Origin: JAVBLQ01 sp031553435
Lineage (GTDB): Bacteria > Bacteroidota > Bacteroidia > Bacteroidales > Azobacteroidaceae
Length of the DNA stretch: 31,579 nt
Direction: 5' to 3'
NCBI GenBank assembly: GCA_031553435.1
Contig: JAVBLQ010000062.1
Coordinates: 1-31,579, forward strand
Every line of letters begins with the position of its first letter. Position 1 is the stretch's first letter. The translations under genes were made by a program, and so were the position numbers. Below, piece after piece: positions 22,786 through 31,520 of the stretch. The notes beneath the pieces were generated by a model, which searched no databases, had not been told where the DNA came from, and saw only the letters and a program-made list of their open reading frames with translations.

Positions 22786-24066
22786 ATGGCAACATTTGAA
22801 ATAAAAATGCCCAAATTGGGAGAAAGCATCACAGAGGGAACCATTATTATATGGTCTGTGAAAGAAGGAGATATCATCAAGGAAGATGATGTATTATTTG
22901 AAGTCAGCACACAAAAAGTAAGTGCGGAAATTCCCTCGCCTGTCGATGGAAAAATCATTAAAATACTCGTAAAAGAAGGAGAAACCGTAGCTGTGGGAAC
23001 CACCGTTGCTCTTGTCGAAACCGAAGGAGAAAATAACATAGAAGAAGATTCGGCCCCAGCCCCAATCTCAGTAGAAATACCTGAAGAAGAAATAAAAGAA
23101 GAACAGATTCCAGGTCGTTGGTATTCCCCGGTAGTCCTCAGTATAGCAAAAAACTCCAATATCTCACAAGATGAACTGGATACTATTCCCGGAACAGGAT
23201 ACGTGGATCGTTTGACAAAAAAAGATCTTCAATTATATATAGAACATAAAGGACAAAAACAAGCGCCAGTATCTGCAATTCCTTCAGAACCGAGAAAGAC
23301 AGCGCCGCTAGAAACCCAGTCTAAATCCGTAGAAATACCGCCACAGGCTACAACCGTTGTCACAGACAAGGGGGATGAAATAATAGATATGGATCCTGTG
23401 CGTCGAATCATTGCCGATCACATGGTTATGTCAAAAAATGTTTCTCCTCATGTCACAACAATCATTGAAGCTGATGTCACCAACCTGGTTCGCTGGCGCG
23501 ACAAGGTGAAAGACGAATTTTTCAAACGTGAAGGAGTTAAACTCACATTCATGCCTGCTATTGTAGAGGCCACAGCCAAAGCTTTAGCTGATTTTCCAAG
23601 GGTAAATGCTTCTGTCGATGGCTATAAAATGATTTTCAAGAAACATATTAATATAGGAGTAGCTGTTGCTTTGGATGATGGCAACCTGATTGTTCCGGTA
23701 ATCAAAAATGCAGACCAGTTGAATTTGAACGGCTTGGCAATTGCTATCGATTCGACAGCTCAAAAGGCTCGCAAAAGCAAACTATCACCGGATGATATAC
23801 AGGGAGGAACATTCACGGTCACAAATTTTGGAACATTCAAGAATATTATCGGAACTCCGATCATTAATCAACCCCAGGTTGCTATTCTCGGTGTGGGATA
23901 TGTTCAGAAGAAACCTGCCGTTGTGGAAACTCCTGAAGGAGACATGATTGCTATCCGCCATAAAATGTATCTTTCATTATCTTATGATCACAGGATCATT
24001 GACGGAGCGCTCGGAGGTGCATTTGTTCACCGGATTGCCGGATATTTAGAAAACTGGAAATTATAA
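22786..24066 (+). CDS. 2-oxoacid dehydrogenase E2 (dihydrolipoamide acyltransferase)
   Basis: The 426-residue E2 has one N-terminal lipoyl domain (lipoyl lysine Lys44 in STQKVSAEIP), a linker, a peripheral-subunit-binding domain (about 112-152, SPVVLSIAKNSNISQDEL..GYVDRLTKKDL), a Pro/Thr-rich linker and the C-terminal acyltransferase with His402 and Asp406 in DHRIIDGALGG. It transfers acyl groups from E1 to CoA. The TQK instead of TDK around the lipoyl lysine and the partner fused E1 fit the pyruvate or branched-chain complexes of Bacteroidota. The E1 gene follows 45 nt downstream; E3 is not in the window. Confidence 0.9.
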   Translation: MATFEIKMPKLGESITEGTIIIWSVKEGDIIKEDDVLFEVSTQKVSAEIPSPVDGKIIKILVKEGETVAVGTTVALVETEGENNIEEDSAPAPISVEIPEEEIKEEQIPGRWYSPVVLSIAKNSNISQDELDTIPGTGYVDRLTKKDLQLYIEHKGQKQAPVSAIPSEPRKTAPLETQSKSVEIPPQATTVVTDKGDEIIDMDPVRRIIADHMVMSKNVSPHVTTIIEADVTNLVRWRDKVKDEFFKREGVKLTFMPAIVEATAKALADFPRVNASVDGYKMIFKKHINIGVAVALDDGNLIVPVIKNADQLNLNGLAIAIDSTAQKARKSKLSPDDIQGGTFTVTNFGTFKNIIGTPIINQPQVAILGVGYVQKKPAVVETPEGDMIAIRHKMYLSLSYDHRIIDGALGGAFVHRIAGYLENWKL

Positions 24067-24111
24067 TCATTTTCAATTGTCCATTTTCAATTTTTAATTT
24101 TATGAAAATGT

Positions 24112-26145
24112 ATGAAAAAGTATGATATAAAAACAACAGATAAAGAAACCCTGAAAAAATGGTATCATCTGATGACCTTGGGACGAGCTATCGACGAAAA
24201 AGCTCCTATGTACTTACTGCAATCATTAGGCTGGTCATTCCATGCGCCTTACGCCGGTCATGATGCTATTCAACTGGCACTGGGGCAGGTTTTCAAGAAA
24301 AAAGAAGACCATCTGTTTCCTTACTACAGGGATATGCTTACCGCGTTGTCTGCTGGTCTCACAGCAGAAGAAATCATCCTGAACGGTTTGTCAAAAGCAA
24401 CCGACCTCACAAGTGGAGGGCGGCACATGTCAAATCACTTTGCTAAAGTAGAATGGAATATCCACAACATATCATCTGCTACAGCTACCCAAGCGCTTCA
24501 TGCCGCCGGAGTAGCCAGAGCTTTAGTATATTATAAGCAAAAAGCTGTGGCATTTTGCTCTTTCGGAGAAGCTTCTACTTCAGAAGGGTATGTGTATGAA
24601 GCAATCAATGGAGCATCGACTGAGCGCCTTCCGGTAGTATTTGTTATACAAGACAATGGCTATGGAATTTCGGTGCCCAAAAAGGAACAAACTGCCAACC
24701 GTAAAGTGGCCGATAATTTTTCCGGATTCAAAAATTTAAAAATCATCCACTGTAACGGAAAAGATGTGTTTGATTCAATGAATGCAATGACCGAAGCACG
24801 TGAATATGCGGTAACTACGGGAAACCCGGTCATTGTTCAAGCCAATTGTGTCCGTATAGGTTCTCATTCCAACTCAGACAAACAAGTTTTATATAGAGAT
24901 GATAATGAATTGGCTTATGTAAAATCAGCAGACCCATTACAGAAATTTCGCAGGATGCTGATTCGCTACAGCCGTTTTACGGAAGAAGAATTACTGGAGA
25001 TAGAAGAAAAGGCAAAAAAAGATCTGAAAGAGGCAAACAAAAAAGCAATGAGTGCACCCGATCCTGATCCGAAAACGGTGTTGGATTATGTGCTTCCCGA
25101 ACCATATCAACCTCAAAAATATGTTGACGGAACTCATTATCAGGAAGGTGAGAAAAAATCGATGGTCACCGCCCTGAACGAAACTTTGAAGGCCGAATTC
25201 AGGCACAATCCCGATACATTTATCTGGGGACAAGATGTGGCTAACAAAGAAAAAGGAGGCGTATTCAATGTCACCAAAGGCATGCAGCAAGAATTTGGCG
25301 CCCAAAGAGTATTCAACGCTCCCATTGCCGAAGATTATATTGTTGGAACTGCCAATGGAATGAGCCGCTATGACCCCAAAATAAATATAGTGATTGAAGG
25401 CGCCCAGTTTGCTGATTATTTCTGGCCCGCCATCGAACAATATGTGGAATGTACACACGAATATTGGCGAAACAATGGGAAATTTGCTCCCAATGTCACT
25501 ATCCGTCTCGCTTCCGGAGGATATATCGGAGGCGGTTTATACCATTCTCAAACATTGGAAGGAGCATTGACCTCATTACCGGGAGCAAGAATAGTATATC
25601 CGTCGTTTGCAGACGATGCCGCCGGATTACTTCGCACCAGCATACGCTCAAAAGGCCTTACCTTATTCATTGAACCGAAAGCGCAATATAATTCGGAAGA
25701 AGCCTCTTCTGTTGTTCCTGATGATTTTGAAGTACCGTTCGGGAAAGCCCGGATTCGCCGGGAAGGAACCGATCTTACACTTATTACTTACGGAAATACA
25801 ACACATCTTTCTCTGGCAGCTGCCGGACGCATTGCAAAAGAAGGAATAGGAAATATCGAAGTAATCGATTTGCGTTCATTGATTCCGCTGGATAAAGAGT
25901 CAATCGCTAATTCGGTTAAAAAAACAAATAAAGTACTAATTGTACACGAAGATAAAGTCTTTTCCGGTTTCGGGGCAGAACTTGCAGCAATCATAGGTAG
26001 CGAACTTTTTCAATATCTGGATGCTCCAATACAACGTGTAGGATCAACTTTTACTCCGGTAGGCTTCCATCACAATATTGAAAATGCAGTACTACCGAAT
26101 GAGGAAAAAATTTATACAGCAGCAAAAGAATTATTAACTTTTTAG
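24112..26145 (+). CDS. 2-oxoacid dehydrogenase E1, alpha-beta fusion
   Basis: The 677-residue protein joins both E1 subunits in one chain. Residues ~1-330 are the alpha part with the thiamine-diphosphate region FGEASTSEG..IQDNGYGIS (about 144-184). Residues ~345-677 are the beta part with GQDVANKEKGGVFNVTKGM, FNAPIAEDYIVGTANGM and the C-terminal DLRSLIPLDKESI. It decarboxylates a 2-oxoacid and passes the acyl group to the lipoyl arm of the upstream E2. Sequence alone does not separate branched-chain from pyruvate use. The stop codon TAG opens a TAGTTAC heptad array. Confidence 0.9.
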   Translation: MKKYDIKTTDKETLKKWYHLMTLGRAIDEKAPMYLLQSLGWSFHAPYAGHDAIQLALGQVFKKKEDHLFPYYRDMLTALSAGLTAEEIILNGLSKATDLTSGGRHMSNHFAKVEWNIHNISSATATQALHAAGVARALVYYKQKAVAFCSFGEASTSEGYVYEAINGASTERLPVVFVIQDNGYGISVPKKEQTANRKVADNFSGFKNLKIIHCNGKDVFDSMNAMTEAREYAVTTGNPVIVQANCVRIGSHSNSDKQVLYRDDNELAYVKSADPLQKFRRMLIRYSRFTEEELLEIEEKAKKDLKEANKKAMSAPDPDPKTVLDYVLPEPYQPQKYVDGTHYQEGEKKSMVTALNETLKAEFRHNPDTFIWGQDVANKEKGGVFNVTKGMQQEFGAQRVFNAPIAEDYIVGTANGMSRYDPKINIVIEGAQFADYFWPAIEQYVECTHEYWRNNGKFAPNVTIRLASGGYIGGGLYHSQTLEGALTSLPGARIVYPSFADDAAGLLRTSIRSKGLTLFIEPKAQYNSEEASSVVPDDFEVPFGKARIRREGTDLTLITYGNTTHLSLAAAGRIAKEGIGNIEVIDLRSLIPLDKESIANSVKKTNKVLIVHEDKVFSGFGAELAAIIGSELFQYLDAPIQRVGSTFTPVGFHHNIENAVLPNEEKIYTAAKELLTF

Positions 26146-26225
26146 TTACGAGTTACAGGTTACTAGTTACAAACGTAGTACTGCAACTTGTAACCCGTAA
26201 CCTGTAACTTGTAACCTGTAACTTG
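26143..26225. repeat. Inverted heptad array between E1 and flavodoxin genes
   Basis: Four left units (TAGTTAC, GAGTTAC, AGGTTAC, TAGTTAC at 26143-26170) face five right units (GTAACCC, GTAACCT, GTAACTT, GTAACCT, GTAACTT at 26190-26224) across a 19-nt spacer, so a long hairpin can form. The first three bases are the E1 stop codon. Confidence 0.75.
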
Positions 26226-26233
26226 TTATCATC

Positions 26234-26743
26234 ATGAAAAAAATAGGATTATTCTACAGTACAGCAACAGCTAAAACAGATATTATTGCCAAAAAAATAC
26301 AAGAAGCTTTCGGCAATGATGTGGAAATAAATATAATTCCCATAGAAAAAGCATGGAAAGAAGATTTTGAAGCTTATACAAACTTAATCTTAGGAACCTC
26401 AACCTGGTTCGACGGAGAACTTCCTGCTTATTGGGATGAACTTATTCCTGAATTGGAAACATTAAAAATGAATAATAAGTTTGTGGCTATTTTCGGATTA
26501 GGAGATCAGGTCAAATACCCGGATAATTTTGTAGATGGCGTCGGTATCCTGGCCAATGTTTTTGAAAAATGCGGAGCAAAAATAGTAGGCTTAACCTCTA
26601 CAAATACTTATACATTTTTGCAATCCAAAGCAATCAAAGATGATGATTTCCAGGGATTAATCATTGATTTCGAAAATCAACATGATAAAACGGAGCAACG
26701 CGTTAAAGATTGGGTAGTTCAACTAAAAAAAGAATTTAAATAA
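26234..26743 (+). CDS. Flavodoxin, long-chain type
   Basis: The 169-residue electron carrier binds FMN. It has the phosphate-binding loop (LFYSTATAKTD, residues 7-17), the first flavin-shielding strand with a STWFDGELP loop (about 55-63), and a second with FGLGDQVKYPDNF (about 94-106). The insertion before the last strand marks the long-chain FldA type. It is cytosolic and donates electrons to low-potential enzymes. It follows the E1 gene behind a heptad hairpin and precedes an outer-membrane barrel gene by 20 nt. Confidence 0.9.
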   Translation: MKKIGLFYSTATAKTDIIAKKIQEAFGNDVEINIIPIEKAWKEDFEAYTNLILGTSTWFDGELPAYWDELIPELETLKMNNKFVAIFGLGDQVKYPDNFVDGVGILANVFEKCGAKIVGLTSTNTYTFLQSKAIKDDDFQGLIIDFENQHDKTEQRVKDWVVQLKKEFK

Positions 26744-26763
26744 ATCAAAAAAATATATCCCAA

Positions 26764-27930
26764 ATGAAAAAACACAAAATAATTATCATTTTCTTATGCG
26801 TTATATATTCAAATGTTATTCTTTACGCTCAGGAAGCTCAAGACACGACGACTCATCTTTCATGGCTTAAAAAATGGCAATTGAATAATGCAAAAAAAGA
26901 AAAAGAAGGGAAACTGCTATTGACACCGGTAATAGGCCCGGGATATACTCCCGAACTCGGATTCAGTATTGCTGGAGGAGCCTTGATCTCTTTTAAAACA
27001 AACCGGGAGGATCCTGCATTACAACGATCATCCGTACCTGTAACTGTTGGATTCAGTACCAGTGGAGCATTTTTTGTATCTTCCAAAGTCGCAACCTTTT
27101 GGTTACATGATAAACTCAGGGTAAATGCCGATTTTTGGTTCAAAAACATGCCCGATAATTATTTTGGAATAGGCTATGAAAATGGTTTACATGTACCTAA
27201 ATCAGATACGACAACGGCTTACGACCGGACATGGTTTCAAATCAATCCGCAAGTTTTCTGGCAATTCCGGAAAGGTTTTTTCTATGGAGGAGCGCTCGAT
27301 ATTAATTATACTAAAGGTAATGATCCCAGTCAAGGTGTCCAGGAAGATCCGAATTATATAGCCTATAACGATAAACCGTTCAATGCCGGTTTGGGCATTC
27401 ATGGAATGATCGATACCCGCGATGTCGCCGTCAATGCGTGGAAAGGTTGGTATGTACTTGCCCAGGCAATGATTTATGGCCATTATCTGGGAGGACAAAA
27501 TAACTATCAGGTTTTTAACATAGACGCCAGGCATTATATCCAACTTTTCAAACCAGGACAAACATTGGCCTTACAAGTCAGAGGACGTTTTGCAACCGAT
27601 AATGTTCCCTATGGGGAAATGTCTCAGCTGGGAACTCCCTTTGATCTGAGAGGTTATCTCTGGGGACAATATCGCGATAAGTCCATGCTTTTCGGCATAG
27701 CCGAATATCGTCATTCATTTTACAAAAGTAATGGACAACGAAGCCGGCATGGCGTTGTCGGTTGGATTGCCGGAGGATCTGTTGCTCCCGATCTTGAATT
27801 CAAAAATTGGCTTCCCAACGGAGGAATCGGATACAGATTCGAAGTACAACCAAGGATGGCTATTCGACTTGATTTTGGAATAGGAAAAGATACAAAAGGA
27901 TTTTATTTTAATTTTAATGAAGCGTTTTGA
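26764..27930 (+). CDS. Omp85-superfamily (BamA/TamA-like) outer-membrane barrel without POTRA domains
   Basis: The 388-residue protein has a signal peptide (cut near ILYAQ, about residue 22) and then runs almost directly into a beta-barrel of BamA type: a glycine-rich TPELGFSIAGGALISF strand, GVVGWIAGGSVAP near the end, a DIDARHYIQLF-type strand and a C-terminal aromatic FYFNFNEAF. The ~45 residues after the signal are too few for POTRA domains, so it is a short Omp85 relative of the kind found alone in Bacteroidota. It may move lipids or small molecules; its function is not known. Confidence 0.75.
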   Translation: MKKHKIIIIFLCVIYSNVILYAQEAQDTTTHLSWLKKWQLNNAKKEKEGKLLLTPVIGPGYTPELGFSIAGGALISFKTNREDPALQRSSVPVTVGFSTSGAFFVSSKVATFWLHDKLRVNADFWFKNMPDNYFGIGYENGLHVPKSDTTTAYDRTWFQINPQVFWQFRKGFFYGGALDINYTKGNDPSQGVQEDPNYIAYNDKPFNAGLGIHGMIDTRDVAVNAWKGWYVLAQAMIYGHYLGGQNNYQVFNIDARHYIQLFKPGQTLALQVRGRFATDNVPYGEMSQLGTPFDLRGYLWGQYRDKSMLFGIAEYRHSFYKSNGQRSRHGVVGWIAGGSVAPDLEFKNWLPNGGIGYRFEVQPRMAIRLDFGIGKDTKGFYFNFNEAF

Positions 27931-27974
27931 TGGTGAAGGTCGCTGCGCTTCCTTGTGAACTCGCTCTGTTCGTG

Positions 27975-28044
27975 GTGACGAGGTGACAAAGTGACGAGGT
28001 GACAAAGTGACAAAAGTCACCTCTTCACTTTGTCACCTCTTCAC
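27975..28044. repeat. Octad repeat forming a 29-bp near-perfect hairpin
   Basis: GTGACGAG and GTGACAAA units alternate with period 8 at 27975-28003. The reverse complement follows at 28016-28044, with two mismatches in 29 bp and a 12-nt loop. It stands between the barrel gene and lpxK. Confidence 0.8.
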
Positions 28045-28150
28045 TTGTTAATTATAAAAAATGTTAAAAAACATGCAAAATATCAATAAAAATTCTTTAT
28101 GATAGAGGAATTGAATACCTTAGCAAATCATTAATTTCTGGTTAATTGAA

Positions 28151-29257
28151 ATGGCGGGGGAGATTTCTATCAATAAAAGTTTGTTACCTTTTTCCTGGCT
28201 CTATCGTTTTGGAGTGAAATTCCGGAATAAATACTTCGAATGGGGTATTTATAAAAGTGAAGAATTTCCTCTTCCGGTTATTTCCGTAGGGAATATTACA
28301 GTAGGAGGAACAGGCAAAACACCTCATGTAGAATATCTGATAGAGGTTTTAAGCGAAAAATACAAAGTTGCCGTACTTAGCCGCGGATATAAACGAAAAA
28401 CTTCAAAATTTACCATCGCCGATGAAAAAGCAACCAGTTTGACCATCGGAGATGAACCTTTTCAAATATACCGAAAATATCCCAATATTATTGTTGCTGT
28501 CGATAAAAACAGGAGGCGTGGAATTCGTGAACTTATGGATTTGCCGAAAGATAAACGCCCTCAAGTGATTTTATTGGACGATGCCTACCAACATCGTTAC
28601 GTAAAACCTTCATTATCGATCCTTCTGGTTGATAGTAATCGCTTAATTTACGAAGATTCTTTACTACCTGCCGGCCGGCTCAGGGAACCATCTTCAGAAA
28701 AGGTAAGAGCAGATATGGTCATTGTAACAAAATGTCCGGAAAAATTCAAACCTATTGATTACCGTGTGATTTCCAAGCGCTTGGAATTATTTCCATATCA
28801 ATCATTATTTTTCACTTCAGTTCTATATGACAGTTTAAGTCCTGTTTTTAAAGAAAATAAAGGAGGAAAATGCTCGCTGGAAAACCTCCGGAACAAATAT
28901 GATTCGGCATTGGTTGTTGCCGGAATAGCTTCTCCGAAATATTTACTGGCTGAGATAAAAGAAAATATCAACCACATGGAAAGTTTGATATTTTCAGATC
29001 ATCATAATTTTTCTCACAATGATATTACCAGGATAATCAAGATGTTTAACAAAATACAGGGAGAACGGAAAATTATTATAACCACAGAAAAAGATGCTGT
29101 TCGTTTAATTACAAACAAAAGTGTCAGTGACGAAATAAAAAAAACATTATTCTACCTTCCCGTAAAAATTACTTTTAATTTAGAACAAGAAAATATTTTC
29201 AAACAAAAAATAATAGAACATGTTGAAACATTTAAACGAAACCGTCTCATGGATTAA
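28151..29257 (+). CDS. lpxK: Tetraacyldisaccharide 4'-kinase
   Basis: The 368-residue kinase phosphorylates the lipid A precursor at the 4' position on the inner face of the inner membrane. It has the N-terminal membrane-association helix, a P-loop GNITVGGTGKT (47-57), the KVAVLSRGYKRK block (about 72-84), the DDAYQHR active-site motif (about 138-146) and the TTEKDAVRL motif near residue 316. Length is usual for Bacteroidota. It overlaps the next gene by 38 nt. Confidence 0.93.
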   Translation: MAGEISINKSLLPFSWLYRFGVKFRNKYFEWGIYKSEEFPLPVISVGNITVGGTGKTPHVEYLIEVLSEKYKVAVLSRGYKRKTSKFTIADEKATSLTIGDEPFQIYRKYPNIIVAVDKNRRRGIRELMDLPKDKRPQVILLDDAYQHRYVKPSLSILLVDSNRLIYEDSLLPAGRLREPSSEKVRADMVIVTKCPEKFKPIDYRVISKRLELFPYQSLFFTSVLYDSLSPVFKENKGGKCSLENLRNKYDSALVVAGIASPKYLLAEIKENINHMESLIFSDHHNFSHNDITRIIKMFNKIQGERKIIITTEKDAVRLITNKSVSDEIKKTLFYLPVKITFNLEQENIFKQKIIEHVETFKRNRLMD

Positions 29258-30032
29258 AGAGCGGGTCAATAAAATTCCGGACATTGCCATCATTCTCGGT
29301 ACCGGTTTAGGGGAATTAGTGCATTTCATTGAAGATAAAAATGAATTTCCGTACGATCAAATCCCCAATTTCCCTGTCTCTACTGTTGAAGGACACAGCG
29401 GAAAACTTATTTTCGGAAAACTGGGAGGAAAAGACGTGATGGCTATGCAAGGTCGGTTCCATTTTTATGAAGGATATTCCATGAAGGAAGTAACTTTTCC
29501 TATCCGTGTGATGCAATTATTGGGAATGAAATATCTATTTGTCTCTAATGCTGCCGGCGGAATGAACAGCAGTTTTCAAGTAGGCGACATTATGTTGATT
29601 GAAGATCATATCAACCTTTTCCCCGAACATCCTCTAAGAGGCAAAAACGATGAAACTCTGGGAGTTCGTTTTCCTGATATGAGCGAACCTTATTGCAAAA
29701 AACTCAGTAGTTTAGCTACAAAAATAGCGAATGAAAACAATATCAAGTTACAATATGGAACTTATGTAGGTACTTCGGGCCCAACTTTCGAAACGCCGGC
29801 AGAATACAACTATTTTCGTATCATTGGAGGCGATGCCGTGGGAATGTCAACCGTTCCGGAAGTGATCGTAGCCAATCATGCTAAAATGAAAGTGTTAGCA
29901 TTTTCTATTATCACCGACTTGGGAGTATTAGGAAAAATAGTCGAAGTTTCGCATGAAGAAGTACAGGAAGCTGCAAAAATCGCCCAGCCGAAAATGGCGT
30001 TTATTATGCAGGAAGTAATTAAACAATTGTGA
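29220..30032 (+). CDS. Purine nucleoside phosphorylase (inosine/guanosine type)
   Basis: The 270-residue enzyme splits inosine, guanosine and deoxy forms with phosphate. It has AIILGTGLGEL (24-34), PNFPVSTVEGHSGKLIFGKLGG (49-70), LFVSNAAGGMN (about 108-118), the TYVGTSGPTFETPAEY base-site block (181-196) and VGMSTVPEVIVANH (208-221). These are marks of the trimeric PNP family (PunA/DeoD-II). The start ATG 29220 overlaps lpxK by 38 nt; no later Met would keep the first conserved strand intact. The stop TGA lies at the start of a GTGA-type repeat. Confidence 0.93.
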   Translation: MLKHLNETVSWIKERVNKIPDIAIILGTGLGELVHFIEDKNEFPYDQIPNFPVSTVEGHSGKLIFGKLGGKDVMAMQGRFHFYEGYSMKEVTFPIRVMQLLGMKYLFVSNAAGGMNSSFQVGDIMLIEDHINLFPEHPLRGKNDETLGVRFPDMSEPYCKKLSSLATKIANENNIKLQYGTYVGTSGPTFETPAEYNYFRIIGGDAVGMSTVPEVIVANHAKMKVLAFSIITDLGVLGKIVEVSHEEVQEAAKIAQPKMAFIMQEVIKQL

Positions 30033-30103
30033 TAAAGTGACGAGGCGACAAGGTGGCTCTTATTTTCACTTTGTCACTTCGTCATCTTGTCACCTCTTCA
30101 CCC
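30028..30103. repeat. Degenerate inverted GTGAC repeat between PNP and thiL genes
   Basis: Left units GTGATAAA, GTGACGAG and GCGACAAG (30029-30052) face TCACTTTG, TCACTTCG, TCATCTTG and TCACCTCT (30066-30097). It is the same family as 27975-28044 but more decayed. It contains the PNP stop codon and ends 7 nt before the thiL start. Confidence 0.7.
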
Positions 30104-30109
30104 ATTTAC

Positions 30110-31141
30110 ATGGAAAGAACAGCAATCTCAAAACTCGGCGAATTCGGACTGATTCGTCACTTAACGCAACATATACAATTAAAAAATCCATCCTCAAAAA
30201 AAGGAGTCGGCGATGATGCTGCAGTATTAGATTATACGGATAAACAAGTACTTGTCACCACAGATTTATTACTGGAAGGAATACATTTTGACCTGACATA
30301 CGTTCCGATGAAGCATTTGGGATATAAATCAGCAGTGGTAAACTTTTCCGATATTTATGCAATGAACGGACAACCCAAACAGTTAACCGTATCACTCGGA
30401 ATCTCCAAACGATTTACAGTTGAAGATCTGGAAGATTTTTACGAAGGTCTGAATCTGGCTTGCGAAATATATGGGGTTGATATTGTGGGTGGAGATACTT
30501 CATCTTCACTTACAGGATTATGCATCAGTATCACTTGCATAGGAGAAGGCGAAAAAGGCAAAATAGTTTACAGGAACGGAGCCAAAGAAACAGATTTGAT
30601 TTGTGTTTCGGGAGATCTGGGAGCATCTTATATGGGCTTGCAACTATTAGAAAGAGAAAAACAGGTATTCAAAGGAGAAAGCGATTTTACTCCGGATTTT
30701 GCAGGGAAAGAATACATTCTTGAAAGACAATTAAAACCAGAAGCAAGAAAAGATATCATTCAGTTTTTCAAGGAAAATACTATTACTCCTACTTCTATGA
30801 TCGATATTTCAGATGGACTTTCCTCCGAACTATTACATATTTGCCAACAAAGTAATGTCGGTTGTAGGATATATGAAGAACGTATACCCATTGACTACCA
30901 AACAGCCAGTATGGCGGAACAATTCAATATGAATGTCTCTACCGTTGCACTGAATGGTGGTGAAGACTATGAGCTACTCTTCACCGTTCCCTTAAACATG
31001 CATGAGACAATTGCAGACATTCCCGGAATTAAAATAATCGGGCATATCTGTGATCAATCAACCGGTGCATTTCTGATTACCAGAGATAATGCTGAAATAC
31101 CATTAACTGCACAAGGTTGGAACTCATTAGAAGGAGAATAA
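30110..31141 (+). CDS. thiL: Thiamine-monophosphate kinase
   Basis: The 343-residue enzyme phosphorylates thiamine monophosphate to the active diphosphate. It shows the ThiL/PurM-like motifs GVGDDAAVLDY (about 32-42), TTDLLLEGIHFD, the YKSAVVNFSDIYAMNGQPK block, VGGDTSSS and a C-terminal LNGGEDYELLF. I start at ATG 30110 because MERTAISKLGEFGLI is the usual ThiL N-terminus; the longer frame from 30053 would translate through the GTGAC repeat. It could form an operon with lpxK and the phosphorylase. Confidence 0.93.
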   Translation: MERTAISKLGEFGLIRHLTQHIQLKNPSSKKGVGDDAAVLDYTDKQVLVTTDLLLEGIHFDLTYVPMKHLGYKSAVVNFSDIYAMNGQPKQLTVSLGISKRFTVEDLEDFYEGLNLACEIYGVDIVGGDTSSSLTGLCISITCIGEGEKGKIVYRNGAKETDLICVSGDLGASYMGLQLLEREKQVFKGESDFTPDFAGKEYILERQLKPEARKDIIQFFKENTITPTSMIDISDGLSSELLHICQQSNVGCRIYEERIPIDYQTASMAEQFNMNVSTVALNGGEDYELLFTVPLNMHETIADIPGIKIIGHICDQSTGAFLITRDNAEIPLTAQGWNSLEGE

Positions 31142-31161
31142 GTAATAATTTTCAAAATTTA

Positions 31162-31192
31162 TTTGTAATTCTAAAATATTTATCTACCTTTG
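31162..31192 (+). promoter_or_regulatory. Promoter of tRNA-Phe
   Basis: TTTG (31162-31165), 19-nt spacer, TACCTTTG (31185-31192), an exact match to the Bacteroidota pattern, 16 nt before the tRNA. Confidence 0.8.
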
Positions 31193-31208
31193 CAACCGCA
31201 AAAACGTT

Positions 31209-31281
<73 letters not shown>

Positions 31282-31288
31282 CCCGCAA

Positions 31289-31318
31289 GGGAAGTTAAGA
31301 AATTAGCTTCCCTTTTTT
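31289..31318 (+). terminator. tRNA-Phe terminator
   Basis: GGGAAGTTAA (31289-31298) pairs with TTAGCTTCCC (31303-31312, one G-U pair) around a GAAA loop, followed by a run of six T at 31313-31318. Confidence 0.85.
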
Positions 31319-31410
31319 AGTTATACTGAAATCGTAAAAATTCGATCTTATACATGCTGATTCACAATACTTTATGACATGCTTTAAAATAGCCCAATTC
31401 GGTTAAACTG

Positions 31411-31456
31411 AAAAGTGTCAAAAAAGGGAACGACCCATCGGGTGTGCAAAAAGTGT
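31411..31456 (+). repeat. AAAAGTGT direct repeats upstream of the integrase
   Basis: AAAAGTGT occurs at 31411-31418 and 31449-31456 in the 240-bp gap between tRNA-Phe and the integrase start. They might be arm-type binding sites for the integrase. Evidence is position only. Confidence 0.3.
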
Positions 31457-31520
31457 ACATTGAAAAAGAAACTTTTGGCTTTCGATATTTCTATTCTTAG
31501 AAAATTAAAGCAGTAAAGTT

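Noticed and set aside
30053..30109. N-terminal extension of thiL from ATG 30053
   Set aside because: The extension translates the intergenic GTGAC repeat; the ThiL family starts at the Met encoded at 30110.
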